In this document: in pieces, positions 55,571 to 63,664 of the stretch
Numbering within the stretch: position 1 is the stretch's first letter
How the letters are laid out: every line of letters starts with the position of its first letter
Assembly: GCA_963843315.1 (NCBI GenBank)
Contig: CAWJJU010000003.1
Location: 303,330-367,329, forward strand
DNA from: JAWVFM01 sp963843315
GTDB taxonomy: Bacteria > Actinomycetota > Thermoleophilia > Solirubrobacterales > 70-9
Length of the DNA stretch: 64,000 bases
Direction of reading: 5' to 3'
Notes under the pieces: generated by a model
The model's input: the letters and a program-made list of their open reading frames with translations, nothing else
Database searches by the model: none
What the model was told of the DNA's origin: nothing
Made by a program: the position numbers and the translations under genes

Positions 55571-56158
55571 TCACCAGACGCCGGGCACCAAGCGCCTGTG
55601 GGTGGCGGCGTAGCGCTCATAGGGCTCGCCCAGCTCGGAGCGCAGCATCCGCTCCTCGACCACGATCCGGTAGGCGAAGGCGACCAGGGTGGTCCCGAAG
55701 CACAGGAGCACCGAGAGCCAGTTGCCCAGCATCAGGCCGATGCCGAGCAGGATCGCGACGAGGCCCGTGTAGCTCGGGTGGCGCACGTATGCGTACGGGC
55801 CGGTATCGATGACCGGCTGGTCCTCCACGGTCGTCAGCGTCTTGGTGAAGTAGCGCCCGAGCGTGCGGATGGCCCACACCCGGAAGGCGAACCCCGCCCA
55901 GGCGACGACGAAGCCCGCGACGACCGGCCAGATCCGGCCTCCGGGCATGTCGAGAGAGTGGGCCTCGGGCGCGACCCAGATCGCCAGCACCAATCCCGCC
56001 GTCACCGCCAGGTGGAGCCAGATCTGCGCGTGGTCCTTGGCCGCGCCGGGCTCCACGTGCCGGGTCGCCGAGAGCACCAGGTCGTATCCCAGCGTGACCG
56101 CCACCGTCGCCCAGAAGGCGATCGCCGGCCAGGTGTCGTTCAGCACGGCGGGGCGCAC
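55571..56158 (-). CDS. Isoprenylcysteine carboxyl methyltransferase-family protein
   Basis: 195 aa, a membrane protein with about four to five helices. The conserved C-terminal region GPYAYVRHPSYTGLVAILLGIGL and EERMLRSELGEPYERYAA carry the SAM-binding and phospholipid methyltransferase (PEMT/ICMT) signature. Bacterial members methylate lipids or small molecules; substrate unknown. It is convergent with fur, with a five-base gap, and divergent from the small gene at 56331. Confidence 0.85.
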   Translation of the reverse strand: MRPAVLNDTWPAIAFWATVAVTLGYDLVLSATRHVEPGAAKDHAQIWLHLAVTAGLVLAIWVAPEAHSLDMPGGRIWPVVAGFVVAWAGFAFRVWAIRTLGRYFTKTLTTVEDQPVIDTGPYAYVRHPSYTGLVAILLGIGLMLGNWLSVLLCFGTTLVAFAYRIVVEERMLRSELGEPYERYAATHRRLVPGVW

Positions 56159-56278
56159 CGCGCCGAACCTACTTGATGTTCCGGGTGACGCTGACCGTCT
56201 GCTGGAAGGTCGGGCGGTTGCGGAAGATCATCTCCGTCGTTGCGAGCCGCAAGCGGAGGTCGCGACGCCGCGATTCTG

Positions 56279-56320
56279 GTACGCGCGTACGAGACGCGCG
56301 CCGGTTCCCGCGCGCGTACC
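56279..56320. repeat. Perfect inverted repeat in a divergent intergenic region
   Basis: GGTACGCGCG (56279-56288) and CGCGCGTACC (56311-56320) are perfect reverse complements, 22 bases apart. It sits upstream of the small gene at 56331 and in the promoter region of the ICMT-family gene. It could be an operator or a weak hairpin. Confidence 0.5.
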
Positions 56321-56330
56321 CTCGGCCCAC

Positions 56331-56549
56331 ATGGGAGGCGACGATCTCGGCTTCAGCTACCGCGCGACGGCCGACGGGCGCGTGTTCGTCGAGCGCGGCG
56401 GCCGGCGGGTGGCGGTACTCGCCGGAGAGAGGGCCCGACGCTTCCTGGCCGCGGCCCCGGAGCTGGACGCGGCCGGAGTGCAGAAGGCGCTCGCCCGGCT
56501 GACCGGCAACTACCGGCGCGGCAACGAGCCGCGCGGCGGAGGGCGCTAG
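56331..56549 (+). CDS. Small hypothetical protein
   Basis: 72 aa from ATG 56331. It reads LGFSYRATADGRVFVERGGR and an alpha-helical ERARRFLAAAPELDAAGVQ, with a basic tail. No motif is recognised. The stop shares CTAG with the convergent desaturase gene. It is supported by a plausible frame and codon use, but it may be spurious. Confidence 0.45.
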   Translation: MGGDDLGFSYRATADGRVFVERGGRRVAVLAGERARRFLAAAPELDAAGVQKALARLTGNYRRGNEPRGGGR

Positions 56550-57919
56550 TCCTCGTCGGGCATCTCCACGCGCACGCCGGCGTCCGCCTGCTCCGGGCCC
56601 GAGCCGTTCTCGCCGGTGGGCGTGCCCTCAGGCCGGCGGCCCTGGCCGTTGGACGTCGAGTCGATTTCGTCGGCGTTGCGCTTGTAAGGGCCGGGCTTGG
56701 GCCGCGGCCTGCCGCCCGGGAACGCCAGGCGCAGGATCGTGCGCTGCACCGAGCCGAGCTGCTTGGAGAACGGCCCCGTGTTGTAGGGCAGCTCATAGCG
56801 CTCGCATAGCTCCTTGACCTGGGGGGCGATCTCGGCGTAGCGCGTCGAGGGCATGTCCGGGTACAGGTGGTGCTCCACCTGGTATCCGAGGTTGCCCGAT
56901 GCCACGTGGAAGAAGGCGCTGCCCTCGATGTTGGCCGCTCCGCAGAGCTGGCGCACGTACCACGCGCCGCGTGACTCGTCTTCGACCTCGTCCTGGCTGA
57001 ACGTGTACGTCTGGTCGGGGAAGTGGCCGCAGAAGATGATCGCGTAGGACCAGACGTTGCGAACGGCATTGGCCGCGAAGTTGGCCTTGGCCGTCGCGCG
57101 GAACGTCTCGATCCCGCGCTCGAGGGCGTCGCGGCCGACGTCCTCCCACTTTCGCCTGCGCCCGAAGCGGCTGCGCGCAGCCTCGGCGGCGCCTGCCGCC
57201 AGCCCCGAGATGGCCGGCCAGGCGACGTAGTCCTTCACGATCTGGGCGCGTGCCTTGGCGGCGATCCCCTTGAGCTCGCGCTTGACCTGCTCCTTCGACT
57301 TCTCGCCGGTCTTGATGGCCTCGAAGTCGAGGTCGTGGAAGGCGACGCCCCATTCGAAAGCCGCCGCCAGCATCAGGTTGTAGAGCGGCTGGAAGAGGTA
57401 GACGGGGTGCCAGCGCTGATGCGGGTCGATCCGCATGATCTCGTAGCCCAGGTCCTTGTCCTTGCCGCGGATGTTGGTGAAGGTGTGGTGGACGTAGTTG
57501 TGCGAGTGCTTCCACGCCTCGGCAGTCGACGCCGTATCCCAGTCCCAGCTCGCCGAGTTGATGTACGGATCGTTCATCCAGTCCCACTGGCCGTGCAGGA
57601 CGTTGTGGCCGATCTCCATGTTCTCGAGGATCTTGGCCGACGAGAGGCTCGCCATGCCGAGGGCCCAGGGCAGCCGGTAGCGCGACGCGAGCAGCGCGAC
57701 GCGGCTCATCACGAGCAGGCGGCGGTGCATCTCGATCATCGACTGGATGTACTTGCGGTCGCGCTCGCCGAGGTCGTCGTAGACCTGGTCGTGAATGGCG
57801 TCAAACTCGCGGCCCAGCTCTTCGATCTGCTCCTCGGTGAGGTGCGCGAGCGGGCTCTGGACGTCGTCTTCGATCTCCTGGTTTTGGCGGGGATCGACCG
57901 TGACTGAACCGGGGGTCAT
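56546..57919 (-). CDS. Membrane fatty acid desaturase, DesA3-like
   Basis: 457 aa. The three histidine boxes are HNVLHGQWDW, HSHNYVHHTF and QVEHHLYPDMPSTR. They bind the di-iron centre that introduces a double bond into an acyl chain. The hydrophobic segments around them are weak, as in this family. A long acidic C-terminal tail is present. It resembles the mycobacterial Rv3229c DesA3 stearoyl-CoA desaturase, which works with the Rv3230c oxidoreductase. Its partner is the next gene, 31 bp upstream. Confidence 0.93.
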   Translation of the reverse strand: MTPGSVTVDPRQNQEIEDDVQSPLAHLTEEQIEELGREFDAIHDQVYDDLGERDRKYIQSMIEMHRRLLVMSRVALLASRYRLPWALGMASLSSAKILENMEIGHNVLHGQWDWMNDPYINSASWDWDTASTAEAWKHSHNYVHHTFTNIRGKDKDLGYEIMRIDPHQRWHPVYLFQPLYNLMLAAAFEWGVAFHDLDFEAIKTGEKSKEQVKRELKGIAAKARAQIVKDYVAWPAISGLAAGAAEAARSRFGRRRKWEDVGRDALERGIETFRATAKANFAANAVRNVWSYAIIFCGHFPDQTYTFSQDEVEDESRGAWYVRQLCGAANIEGSAFFHVASGNLGYQVEHHLYPDMPSTRYAEIAPQVKELCERYELPYNTGPFSKQLGSVQRTILRLAFPGGRPRPKPGPYKRNADEIDSTSNGQGRRPEGTPTGENGSGPEQADAGVRVEMPDED

Positions 57920-57950
57920 GTGTTCTCCTCTCGTTGCAAGTTCCCGAGCC

Positions 57951-59053
57951 CTACAGCTCGATCTCGACGTCGCCCTCGGGGGCGTTGACGCAGGTCCTGA
58001 CCATCTCTCCCTCCGAGCCCGACACGTCGCCGGTGCGCAGGTCGCGGATCTGCCCGGAGCAGAGCTTGCCCGTGCAGGTGTGGCAGATGCCCATGCGGCA
58101 GCCGAAGGGCAGCGTCGCTCCCGCCTCCTCGCCGGCGACGAGGATCGGCGTGCCGCCGTCGGAAGTCGCCTCGATCTCGCTCTTCAGGAACTTGATCCGG
58201 CCGCCCTTCCCGTCGCCGGGCTCGCCGCCGATGATCGGCTGGAAGCGCTCGAGGCTGAGCCTCTCGGGATCGGCCTTCGAATCCGACTCCCAGCGGTCGA
58301 TCAGCGCGTCGAGCAGCTCGGCCGGACCGGAGATGTAGGCATCGCGCTCGCGCCAGTCGGCGCAGAGCTCGTCGAGGTTCGCGGGGCCGAAGCGACCCAT
58401 GTCGCCCGTGAGCTGGCGGTGCACCCGGTAGCCGTCGCGCCGGCTCTCCAGCTCGCCCAGCTGCTCGCCAAAGATGATGTCGTCCTTCGTGCGGGCCGAA
58501 TGGATGTGCACGGCGTCGTCGAGCTCGTCGCGGCGGTCGAGGCTTCGCAGCATGCTCATGATCGGCGTGATCCCCGAGCCGGCGCTGATGAACAGGAGCT
58601 TTCGCGGAACATCGTCGGGCAGGACGAAGGTCCCCTCGACTCCGCCCAGGCGCACGATCTCGCCGGGGCGGGCGCCCTTGACGAAGTACGGCGAGACCTT
58701 CCCCTCGTCGACCAGCTTGGGGGTGATGGAGATGCAGCCGTCGGGACGGCCCGGGTCGGAGGTCAGCGAGTAGGCGCGCCAGTGGTGCACGCCGTCGACG
58801 ACCACGCCGATGCGCAGGTACTGGCCGGGCTCGTGGCCCTCCCACTCGTACCCCGGCTTGATGAAGACGGTGACGGCGTCCGATGCTCGCGCTGGATGCG
58901 CATGATCCGCCCGCGCAGCTCGCGCGTGGACCACAGCGGGTTGATCAGCTCGAGGTAGTCGTCCGGGAGAAGCGGCGTGAACAGCGACCGGACGGCACGC
59001 AGAGCCCGCGCCTGCCAGGGCGGAACCTTCGGGGGTGCGCCGCGCTCAGCCAT
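57951..59053 (-). CDS. Ferredoxin/flavodoxin reductase with C-terminal 2Fe-2S domain (one frameshift)
   Basis: About 367 aa once one missing base near 58,883 is supplied. The N-terminal part is FAD/NAD(P)-binding: HEPGQYLRIGVVVDGVHHWRAYSLTS, LFISAGSGITPIMSMLRSL and HIHSARTKDDIIF. The C-terminal domain is a plant-type ferredoxin with CRMGICHTCTGKL and a later Cys in RTCVNAPEG. It feeds electrons to the desaturase, as Rv3230c does for DesA3. Divergent from the TetR gene across the operator at 59075. Confidence 0.92.
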
Positions 59054-59074
59054 CGCAGGCGAGGATAGCCAGAT

Positions 59075-59105
59075 ATGAGAACGAGTGTCAACTGTTGGTT
59101 CTCAT
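59075..59105. promoter_or_regulatory. TetR-type operator between reductase and regulator genes
   Basis: ATGAGAAC (59075-59082) and GTTCTCAT (59098-59105) form a perfect 8-bp inverted repeat, with a second small palindrome CAAC-T-GTTG (59089-59097) inside. It is in the 83-bp region between the reductase start (59053) and the TetR start (59137), which fits control of the desaturase pair by that regulator. Confidence 0.7.
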
Positions 59106-59136
59106 CTGTGAGTATTGTCCGTAGAATGGGCTCGAG

Positions 59137-59859
59137 ATGGCGGCTCGGCCCACCCCAATCCGCAAGGCGCGCGAGCAGGAGCTCGTGGCGGCCACACGCG
59201 CCCTCTTCGACGAGCGCGGCGTGCAGGAGGCCGGCGTCGAGGAGATCGCGCAGGCCGTGGGCATCGCTCGCGGCCTCGTCTACCGCCACTTCTCGTCGCG
59301 CGACGAGCTCTACGTGCTCACCGTCACCGACTACCTGAGCGAGCTCGGGGACGCGCTGGAGACGGCCACCGCCGAGGGCAACACGCCCGCGCAGGATCTC
59401 GAGCAGTGCACGCGGGTCTACGCCGAGTACTGCCGTCGCTATCCCGCCTTCCTCGACGCCGCCCTGGCGCTGATGCGTGGTCCCGCCCGCAACCTGTACG
59501 AGTCGGTCTCGGAGTCCGTGTGGCTGCGCCTCGGCCAGGGGATGGCTCGCTGCATCGACGTGCTCGCGGCGGTCATCCGCCGCGGCGTCGAGGCAGGTGA
59601 CTTCGACGTCGACGACCCTGACTACCTTGCCAACGTTCTCTGGACCCAGGGCCTGGGGATCATGCACCTCGCTCGCATCCGTGTGGGCGTGCGTCAGGCA
59701 GCGCCAGGCGTCCCGGACCTCTTCAGCGTCGACCCCGACCGGGTCGTCCGCACCTGCGTCGACGGCGCCATGGCCGCCGCCGGCTCCCGCGGTAGCGCCG
59801 AGGGAGGCCGCACTCAGAAGAGGGCTCAGGCGACGACTAGATCTCGTGCCAGGGGGTGA
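59137..59859 (+). CDS. TetR-family regulator of the desaturase operon
   Basis: 240 aa. The helix-turn-helix is VEEIAQAVGIARGLVYRHFSSRDELYVLTV (about residues 34-63). The C-terminal ligand domain has YAEYCRRYPAFLDAALALM and GLGIMHLARIRVGV. Such regulators near desaturases often sense fatty acyl-CoA. The last ~20 residues overlap the end of map on the other strand; the real C-terminus may be shorter. Confidence 0.9.
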   Translation: MAARPTPIRKAREQELVAATRALFDERGVQEAGVEEIAQAVGIARGLVYRHFSSRDELYVLTVTDYLSELGDALETATAEGNTPAQDLEQCTRVYAEYCRRYPAFLDAALALMRGPARNLYESVSESVWLRLGQGMARCIDVLAAVIRRGVEAGDFDVDDPDYLANVLWTQGLGIMHLARIRVGVRQAAPGVPDLFSVDPDRVVRTCVDGAMAAAGSRGSAEGGRTQKRAQATTRSRARG

Positions 59860-60603
59860 GGATCCGCGGCCCCAGTCCGTGACCGCGACGGTGAACTCGA
59901 AGTGGGCGGCGGGCGAGCCGTCCTTGGAGTAGACGGCCCAGCCGTCGTCGCCGGCCTCGACCTCGGGGCCGCCGGCGTTGACCATCGGCTCGATGGCGAA
60001 CACCATGCCCGGCTCGAGCTCGGGGCCGTGGCCGGGCTCGCCGAAGTTGGGGATCTGCGGGTCCTCGTGCATGTCCTTGCCGACGCCGTGGCCGACGAGG
60101 GTGCGGATGATCGACAGGCCCTCCGCCTCGACCGTGCGCTGGACCGCATGTGAGATGTCGCCCAGGTGGTTTCCCGGCCGCGCCTTGTTGACGCCGGCAT
60201 GAAGGGCGGCCTCGGTCACCCGCATCAGCCTCTCGGCGGCGGGGTCCGGCGGGCCAATTGCGGCGGTCAGCGCGGCATCGGCGACCCAGCCGTCCTTCGT
60301 CACGCCGACGTCGAGGGAGATGAGGTCGCCGCGCTCGAGCTCACGCCGGTCGGGGATGCCGTGGACGACCATGGAGTTCGGCGAAGCGCAGATCGAAGCG
60401 GGAAAGCCGCGATAGCCCAGAAACGACGGCTCGGCGCCCTGCGAGGCGATGAATCGCTCCGCGGCGTCGTCGAGGTCCATCGTCGTGACCCCGGGGCGAC
60501 ACTTCGACTTCAGCATCTTCAGGCAGCGAGCCAAAAGTCGCCCGGCAGCCGCCATCTGGTCGATCTGCTCGGGCGTCTTGACGATGATGCCGCCCCGGTA
60601 CAT
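59837..60603 (-). CDS. map: Methionine aminopeptidase type I (one frameshift)
   Basis: About 255 aa. It removes initiator methionine from nascent proteins. The conserved KTPEQIDQMAAAGRLLARCL start, and the metal ligands in ISLDVGVTKDGWVADAALT (Asp pair), VGHGVGKDMHEDPQIPN (His) and FAIEPMVNAG (Glu) are present. After supplying one base near 59,874 the end reads HFEFTVAVTD then GPRILTPWHEI. The gene is 11 bp after adk. It belongs with the adk-map-infA order of bacteria. Confidence 0.95.
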
Positions 60604-60614
60604 GCCGCCGGCCC

Positions 60615-60833
60615 TCAGGCTTCCTCTTCCATCCGCAGCGTGGCCAGGATCGCGCGGATGTGGCCGCTGACCTCGTCCGGGGGCAGCGTGCGTCGACGCG
60701 GCGCAGCAGGCTCCGCTCGTCGTAGTAGTCGACGAGGGGCTCCGTCTGCGTGTGGTAGGTGTCGAGGCGCTTGGCGATCACCTCGGGCTTGTCGTCGTCG
60801 CGAACGAAGAGCTTCTCCCCGCACCGCAGTTCG
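60615..60833 (-). CDS. adk: Adenylate kinase, C-terminal part only
   Basis: Only about 70 residues remain: GEKLFVRDDDKPEVIAKRLD, TYHTQTEPLVDYYDERSLL and, after one supplied base near 60,680, LPPDEVSGHIRAILATLR. The RDDDKPEV motif and the last helix are diagnostic for Adk. The LID-domain zinc CPNCG can be read in another frame just upstream (about 60,834-60,848), so the adk sequence may begin slightly earlier with an indel. The rest of the gene is replaced by a flagellar-type gene at about 60,83x. Confidence 0.9.
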   Translation of the reverse strand, partial: RTAVRGEALRSRRRQARGDRQAPRHLPHADGAPRRLLRRAEPAAPRRRTLPPDEVSGHIRAILATLRMEEEA

Positions 60834-60850
60834 GACACGCCCTTGTCGAT
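60820..60850. other. Probable chimeric junction
   Basis: To the left lie adk, map and other high-GC actinobacterial genes. To the right the same frame continues as a membrane-anchored coiled-coil protein of a flagellar operon, with a different codon pattern. The join lies between the MotE-like residues ending near DKGVSELR and Adk residues starting CGEKLFVRD. No shared mobile element is seen at the join. Confidence 0.75.
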
Positions 60851-61126
60851 CGACTGCTGTCGCAGGTCGCGGTCGAGCGTCATCAGGGCGCGTTGACGGA
60901 GCACGTCTTCGTAAGCGACGTCTTCGTGGTCGCCCGGCGCCGCGGCCGGCTTGGCCTCGACAGGTGCCAGTGGAACGCCGCGGACCGCGGAAACGGCCAG
61001 GGCCAGCCGCTGCCGGTCGAAACCGCTTGTGACGCCGAAATACACGGCCAGCACGACCAGCGCCAGCACGGTGGCGACCGAGCCATAGGCAAACGCGTCC
61101 CATAGGATGCGAACCATTTTGCCCAT
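60833..61126 (-). CDS. MotE-like membrane protein of flagellar operon, N-terminal part
   Basis: About 98 residues to the junction, starting at the ATG at 61126 (or 61117). It has a membrane helix (YGSVATVLALVVLAVYFGV), then a Pro/Ala-rich linker and a coiled-coil (VLRQRALMTLDRDLRQQSID). It follows fliJ by four bases. Position after fliJ and the TM-plus-coiled-coil layout suggest a MotE-like chaperone or stator-linked protein. The rest of it is missing at the join. Confidence 0.65.
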
Positions 61127-61129
61127 CGA

Positions 61130-61576
61130 TTACCGTTCCTTCCGCTGCCAGGCCGTGGAGGCCACTTCGTCCAAATGCTTGATGTCGCGCGACGCCTCGG
61201 CCTGCTCGTGCTCCTCCAGTTGCTGTTCGTAAAGCTTTTCCAGCACCTTCACCTCGCGATCGGTCTCGACGAGTCCGTCGCGGCAGCGCTCGACCTCGTG
61301 CGCGGCGTCGTCGAGCACGTGCGATAATTCGCGGAGCTGGCTCTTGAGCCCCAGTTGGTGGCGATTCCCGCTCAACAGGCGATCGATATCCATTTGCTTC
61401 CGGCTTGCCATGTGGCGCATGTCCCGCTCGAGTTCAGCCAAATCGGCCAGCACGATTTGTTCGTCCTGTTGCAAGCTGCGCAGTTTCTCGGTGGCTTGCG
61501 CGGGCGGAGTTGTGCCGCCTGCCGCGCGGCGCCGCAGGGAAAGCACGCTGGCAAGTCGAAATGTGAACCGTGGCAT
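61130..61576 (-). CDS. fliJ: Flagellar export protein FliJ
   Basis: 148 aa, nearly all charged coiled coil. The start PRFTFRLASVLSLRRRA and the pattern of heptads are typical of FliJ, the soluble stalk that joins the FliI ATPase to the export gate FlhA. It is between fliI and the MotE-like gene, as in many flagellar operons. Sequence identity outside the pattern is low in this family, so the call relies on position as well. Confidence 0.85.
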   Translation of the reverse strand: MPRFTFRLASVLSLRRRAAGGTTPPAQATEKLRSLQQDEQIVLADLAELERDMRHMASRKQMDIDRLLSGNRHQLGLKSQLRELSHVLDDAAHEVERCRDGLVETDREVKVLEKLYEQQLEEHEQAEASRDIKHLDEVASTAWQRKER

Positions 61577-61586
61577 GGAGGGTCAT

Positions 61587-62959
61587 TCAGTTTGCCGCGG
61601 GTCCTTGGGCAACGGGCGCCTCGGGCCGCGCCGCTTTTGGTTCGCGCCGGGCAGCCGCACTGGCGGCCACCAGTTGCAGGAGCTGCCGGCGAGCCTCCGC
61701 GACGGACGCGCGGCTCGTCGACGCCCTGCCGGAGCAGAGCGTCGATCTGCGGCTTCATCTCAATGGCAGCGTCGACCAGCGGATTCGTCCCGCGCTGGTA
61801 CTGCGCCGATCGATATCAGGTCTTCGTGTTCGCGATACGTGGCCAGCCAGCGCCGCACGGCCATGGCTGCTTCGAGGTGATCGCGCTCGGTTACGTCGGG
61901 CATCAGGCGGCTGATGCTCGCCAGCACGTCGATTGCCGGGTAATGCCCGCCGGCCGCCAACCGCCGCGAGAGGACGATGTGGCCGTCAAGCAGCCCGCGG
62001 ACGGTGTCGCTGACGGGTTCATTCAGATCGTCGCCCTCGACGAGCACCGAATAGAACGCGGTAATCGAGCCAAACTTATTCTGGCCCGTGCGCTCCACCA
62101 GCCGCGGCAGCAGGGCGAACACCGAAGGCGGATAGCCGCGCGTCGTGGGCGGCTCGCCGGCAGCCAGTCCGATCTCGCGTTGCGCCATGGCAAAGCGAGT
62201 AAGCGAGTCCATGAGCAACAGCACCCGCCGGCCCCGGTCGCGGAAGTGCTCGGCCACGGCGGTGGCCGTTTGGGCGGCCTGCACGCGCAATACGGCGGGC
62301 TGGTCGCTGGTGGCCACAACCACGACGCTGTGCGCCAGCGCCTGACGGCCCAGATCGCGCTCAATGAATTCGTTCACCTCGCGGCCGCGCTCGCCGATGA
62401 GCGCGATCACGTGCACGTCGGCCGAGCTGTTACGGGCCATCATGCCCAGCACCACGCTCTTGCCCACGCCAGAGCCAGCGAAGATGCCGACCCGCTGCCC
62501 GGTGCCGCACGTCAGCAGGCCGTCGATCGCGCGGATGCCCGTCGACAGGCTGCTGCGGATTCGTGGCCGCTCGGTGGCCGCCGGCGGACGCGCGCGTGAG
62601 CGGCGCACGGGTGGGAGCGCCGGCTGGCGCCGCCCGTCGATAGCCGTTCCCTGTGCGTCGATCACGCGCCCCAGGAGGGCGTCGCCAACCGGCACCATCC
62701 GCGACGTGCGGACCAGTCGCACGCGATTGCCGCGTCGCACGCCGGTCAGTTCGCCGTAGGGCGAGACGATGGTTTGCTGGTCGCGGAATCCGATCACTTC
62801 ACCGCGCAGCGACGCTCCGCCGAGCCGCTCGATTTCGACCAGCGCCCCAACCGGCGCAGGAAAACCGGCGGCCGCCAGGGCGGTGCCGGCAATCTGCGTC
62901 ACCGTGCCCGTGAGGGCCGTCGGCATGACGTGCGCAACCTGAGTGGAAAGCTGGTTCAT
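61587..62959 (-). CDS. fliI: Flagellum-specific ATPase FliI (two frameshifts)
   Basis: About 456 aa after removing one base near 61,812 and one near 61,716. The Walker A motif is FAGSGVGKSVVLG, and the Walker B-like stretch is RRVLLLMDSLTRFAMAQREI. EFGSITAFYSVLVEGDD in the form KFGSITAFYSVLVEGDD and the arginine segment RGYPPSVFALLPRLVERTG are FliI/YscN signatures. It powers export of flagellar subunits. Start ATG 62959 is preferred, because fliH ends at 62970. Confidence 0.93.
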
Positions 62960-62969
62960 TGGGGGAGAC

Positions 62970-63631
62970 TCAGGAAAGCTCTTCCTGAATGCGGGCAAGC
63001 TGTGCTTCGAACTGCTGATCGATGACGCCGAATTCCGTTTCCACGCGGCACCCGCCGGGCGTAATGCTGGCGTCGGGCGGGCTCCGCGCCGGCGCGAGTG
63101 GGCCCAGTTCGGCCAAGAGCCGGTCGAGCTTGGGCTCGAGCGTTTTGAAGTCGTCCGGGTTGAGGCGAATTTGCAGGCGCCGCTGATGAGCCGCCAACTC
63201 GAGCGCCTCTCGCAACAGGCCGAGCGTGATGTCGGGCATTTGCTCGACCTGACGTCGCATCACGCGTTCGGCAATTGTCGCGGCAAGCTGCACCACGTTT
63301 TGTTCCCAATGGCGGACCCAGCCCGCCCGCTCGTGCTGAATTTCAACGACCGCCTGCTGAATGGCCGGGATTGGCGCTCTAATTGCTGGTCCAGCCTGGC
63401 ATGCATCGAGCGTTCGGCTTCGGCGACGGCATCGCGCCGCCCCTGGACGCGGGCCTCCTCGCGCAGACGGGTCGCATCGCGGCTGGCTTGGGCCAGAATC
63501 TGTGCGGCCTGTTGCCGCACTTCGTCGAGATACCGCTCGGCACGAACGGTCAGGTCGTCAAAGTTGAAGGCAGCCGCCGTCGCCGCCGACTGCGGCACGA
63601 GCGTTCCGTCGGATTTGATGATGCCAGGCAT
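62970..63631 (-). CDS. fliH: Flagellar assembly protein FliH (one frameshift)
   Basis: About 220 aa after correction of one indel near 63,377. The N-terminal half has a coiled coil (TVRAERYLDEVRQQAAQILA, then REEARVQGRRDAVAEAERS). The C-terminal half has HWEQNVVQLAATIAERVMRR and RLQIRLNPDDFKTLE, followed by GGCRVETEFGVIDQQFEAQL, which is the FliH/HrpE C-terminal signature. It regulates FliI and docks it to the C ring. It precedes fliI by 11 bp. Confidence 0.9.
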
Positions 63632-63664
63632 ATCGGATTTGACTTCGCAACCTTGTTGTGGATC

